This document shows, piece by piece, positions 63,500-64,000 of a stretch of 64,000 nucleotides of DNA (position 1 is the first letter of the stretch; each line of letters opens with the position of its first letter). Source of the stretch: Helicobacter marmotae (GTDB taxonomy: Bacteria; Campylobacterota; Campylobacteria; Campylobacterales; Helicobacteraceae); assembly GCF_003364255.1 (NCBI RefSeq), contig NZ_NXLR01000002.1, positions 62,001 through 126,000 of the forward strand, in the 5' to 3' direction. Below the pieces are notes generated by a model. That model was not told where the DNA came from, ran no database searches, and saw nothing but the letters and a program-made list of their open reading frames with translations. Position numbers and translations under genes: made by a program.

Positions 63500-64000
63500 A
63501 TGCAACAAGAGCCTATTATTACTATTGAAAAGATTGTCCTCTCATCTATTTTTTTCTCCCCTGATAAATTTGAAGAAATTGCCGCAGAACTCAAGGCTGA
63601 TGACTTTCTTTTGCCCTCACATCGTGATATTTTTGAAATGTGTGTTTATTTAAGTAAAAATAACTTTCCTATTGATACTGAAATGCTCCTTGCTAAAAAA
63701 CCAGCACATAAAAAAATCACACAAGAAGAGCTTTTGGAGATTCTAGCCATTAATCCTATTGCCAATATTGAGGCATACATTGGAGAGATAAAAGAGGCAA
63801 GCATTAAGCGCGAACTTCATACTTTGGCAAATTTTTTACGCGAGAAGTCGCTTGATAATCACCAAAATGTTGATGAGATTATTGATGATGTAGAACGTAG
63901 GCTAAATGATGTTTCTTTTGGCAAAACAGAAGATAATGTCTATAATGCCCAAGAAGTGGTGAGTGATGTGCTAGATTATCTTAAGGACTTAAAAAATCGT
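63500..64000 (+). CDS. dnaB: Replicative DNA helicase DnaB, N-terminal part (3' end outside window)
   Basis: The frame is open from the ATG at 63500 (AAGGAG upstream) to the end of the window, 167 codons. The start IEKIVLSSIFFSPDKFEEIA, then LKADDFLLPSHRDIFEMCVYL, corresponds to the helical N-terminal domain of DnaB, with the usual start of the linker region (YNAQEVVSDVLDYL) at the edge. The RecA-like helicase motor is not in the window. Confidence 0.9.
   Translation, partial: MQQEPIITIEKIVLSSIFFSPDKFEEIAAELKADDFLLPSHRDIFEMCVYLSKNNFPIDTEMLLAKKPAHKKITQEELLEILAINPIANIEAYIGEIKEASIKRELHTLANFLREKSLDNHQNVDEIIDDVERRLNDVSFGKTEDNVYNAQEVVSDVLDYLKDLKNR

Overview
The window is chromosomal DNA of an epsilonproteobacterium (Campylobacterota), almost certainly a Helicobacter species other than H. 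pylori. The base composition is AT-rich, and many local gene orders match blocks I know from H. pylori 26695: flgI–HP0245–flgS, aroA–ispH–rpsA–HP0398–serA, ddl–HP0739–murF–HP0741, metB–cysK, hydABCDE, crdA–crdB–czcB–czcA, moaC–mog–moaE–moaD–ribA, and nusB–ribH–kdsA–can–pyrF–panC. These blocks sit in a different global order and carry extra genes (mobB, moeA, an ankyrin gene beside katA, a Panacea gene). An enterohepatic-type Helicobacter fits best. Assignments rest on sequence motifs and remembered synteny; no database search was possible.

Layout. 1–8.2 kb (+): end of flgI, a FlgJ-like rod protein, FlgS kinase, aroA, ispH, rpsA, a small membrane protein, serA and a DUF3343 protein. 8.2–16.0 kb (+): uvrA, ddl, an alpha/beta hydrolase, acylphosphatase, murF, a HIT protein and a periplasmic ankyrin protein. 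16.0–28.5 kb (−): a CetB/Aer-like PAS protein, cysK and metB (reverse transsulfuration), a SIMPL-like lipoprotein, the uptake [NiFe]-hydrogenase operon hydABCDE, phosphoethanolamine transferase and thioredoxin. 28.6–31.3 kb (−): a TonB-dependent receptor switched off by a C9 homopolymer tract. 32.3–38.5 kb: copper efflux (crdA, crdB, czcB, czcA) and a small DUF1104-like periplasmic protein. 39.4–45.0 kb (−): rmuC, molybdenum cofactor genes and ribA. 45.2–47.1 kb: catalase and a convergent ankyrin gene. 47.8–51.4 kb: feoB, three tRNA genes and a Panacea-type antitoxin candidate with a small overlapping partner. 51.9–59.0 kb (−): an outer-membrane protein, panC, a truncated methyltransferase ORF containing repeat-derived coding sequence, then pyrF, nusB, ribH, kdsA and carbonic anhydrase. 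59.1–64.0 kb (+): a DedA protein, thiD, a second DUF1104-like protein, a two-component system and the start of dnaB.

The most unusual content lies in the long intergenic gaps. Five gaps (about 16.8–17.4, 31.4–32.2, 38.7–39.3, 47.2–47.7 and 51.4–51.8 kb) hold composite dispersed repeats. These are built from conserved boxes and hairpins whose stems differ in sequence but stay self-complementary, mostly with a 5-nt loop of the form TTNAY. A second repeat type (TCATTCTGA…GAAGAATCTCT around a small variable hairpin) accompanies them and has also entered the methyltransferase ORF in frame.

The genes together describe a microaerophilic host-associated bacterium with a polar flagellar programme, H2 oxidation, copper export, ferrous iron uptake and peroxide defence.
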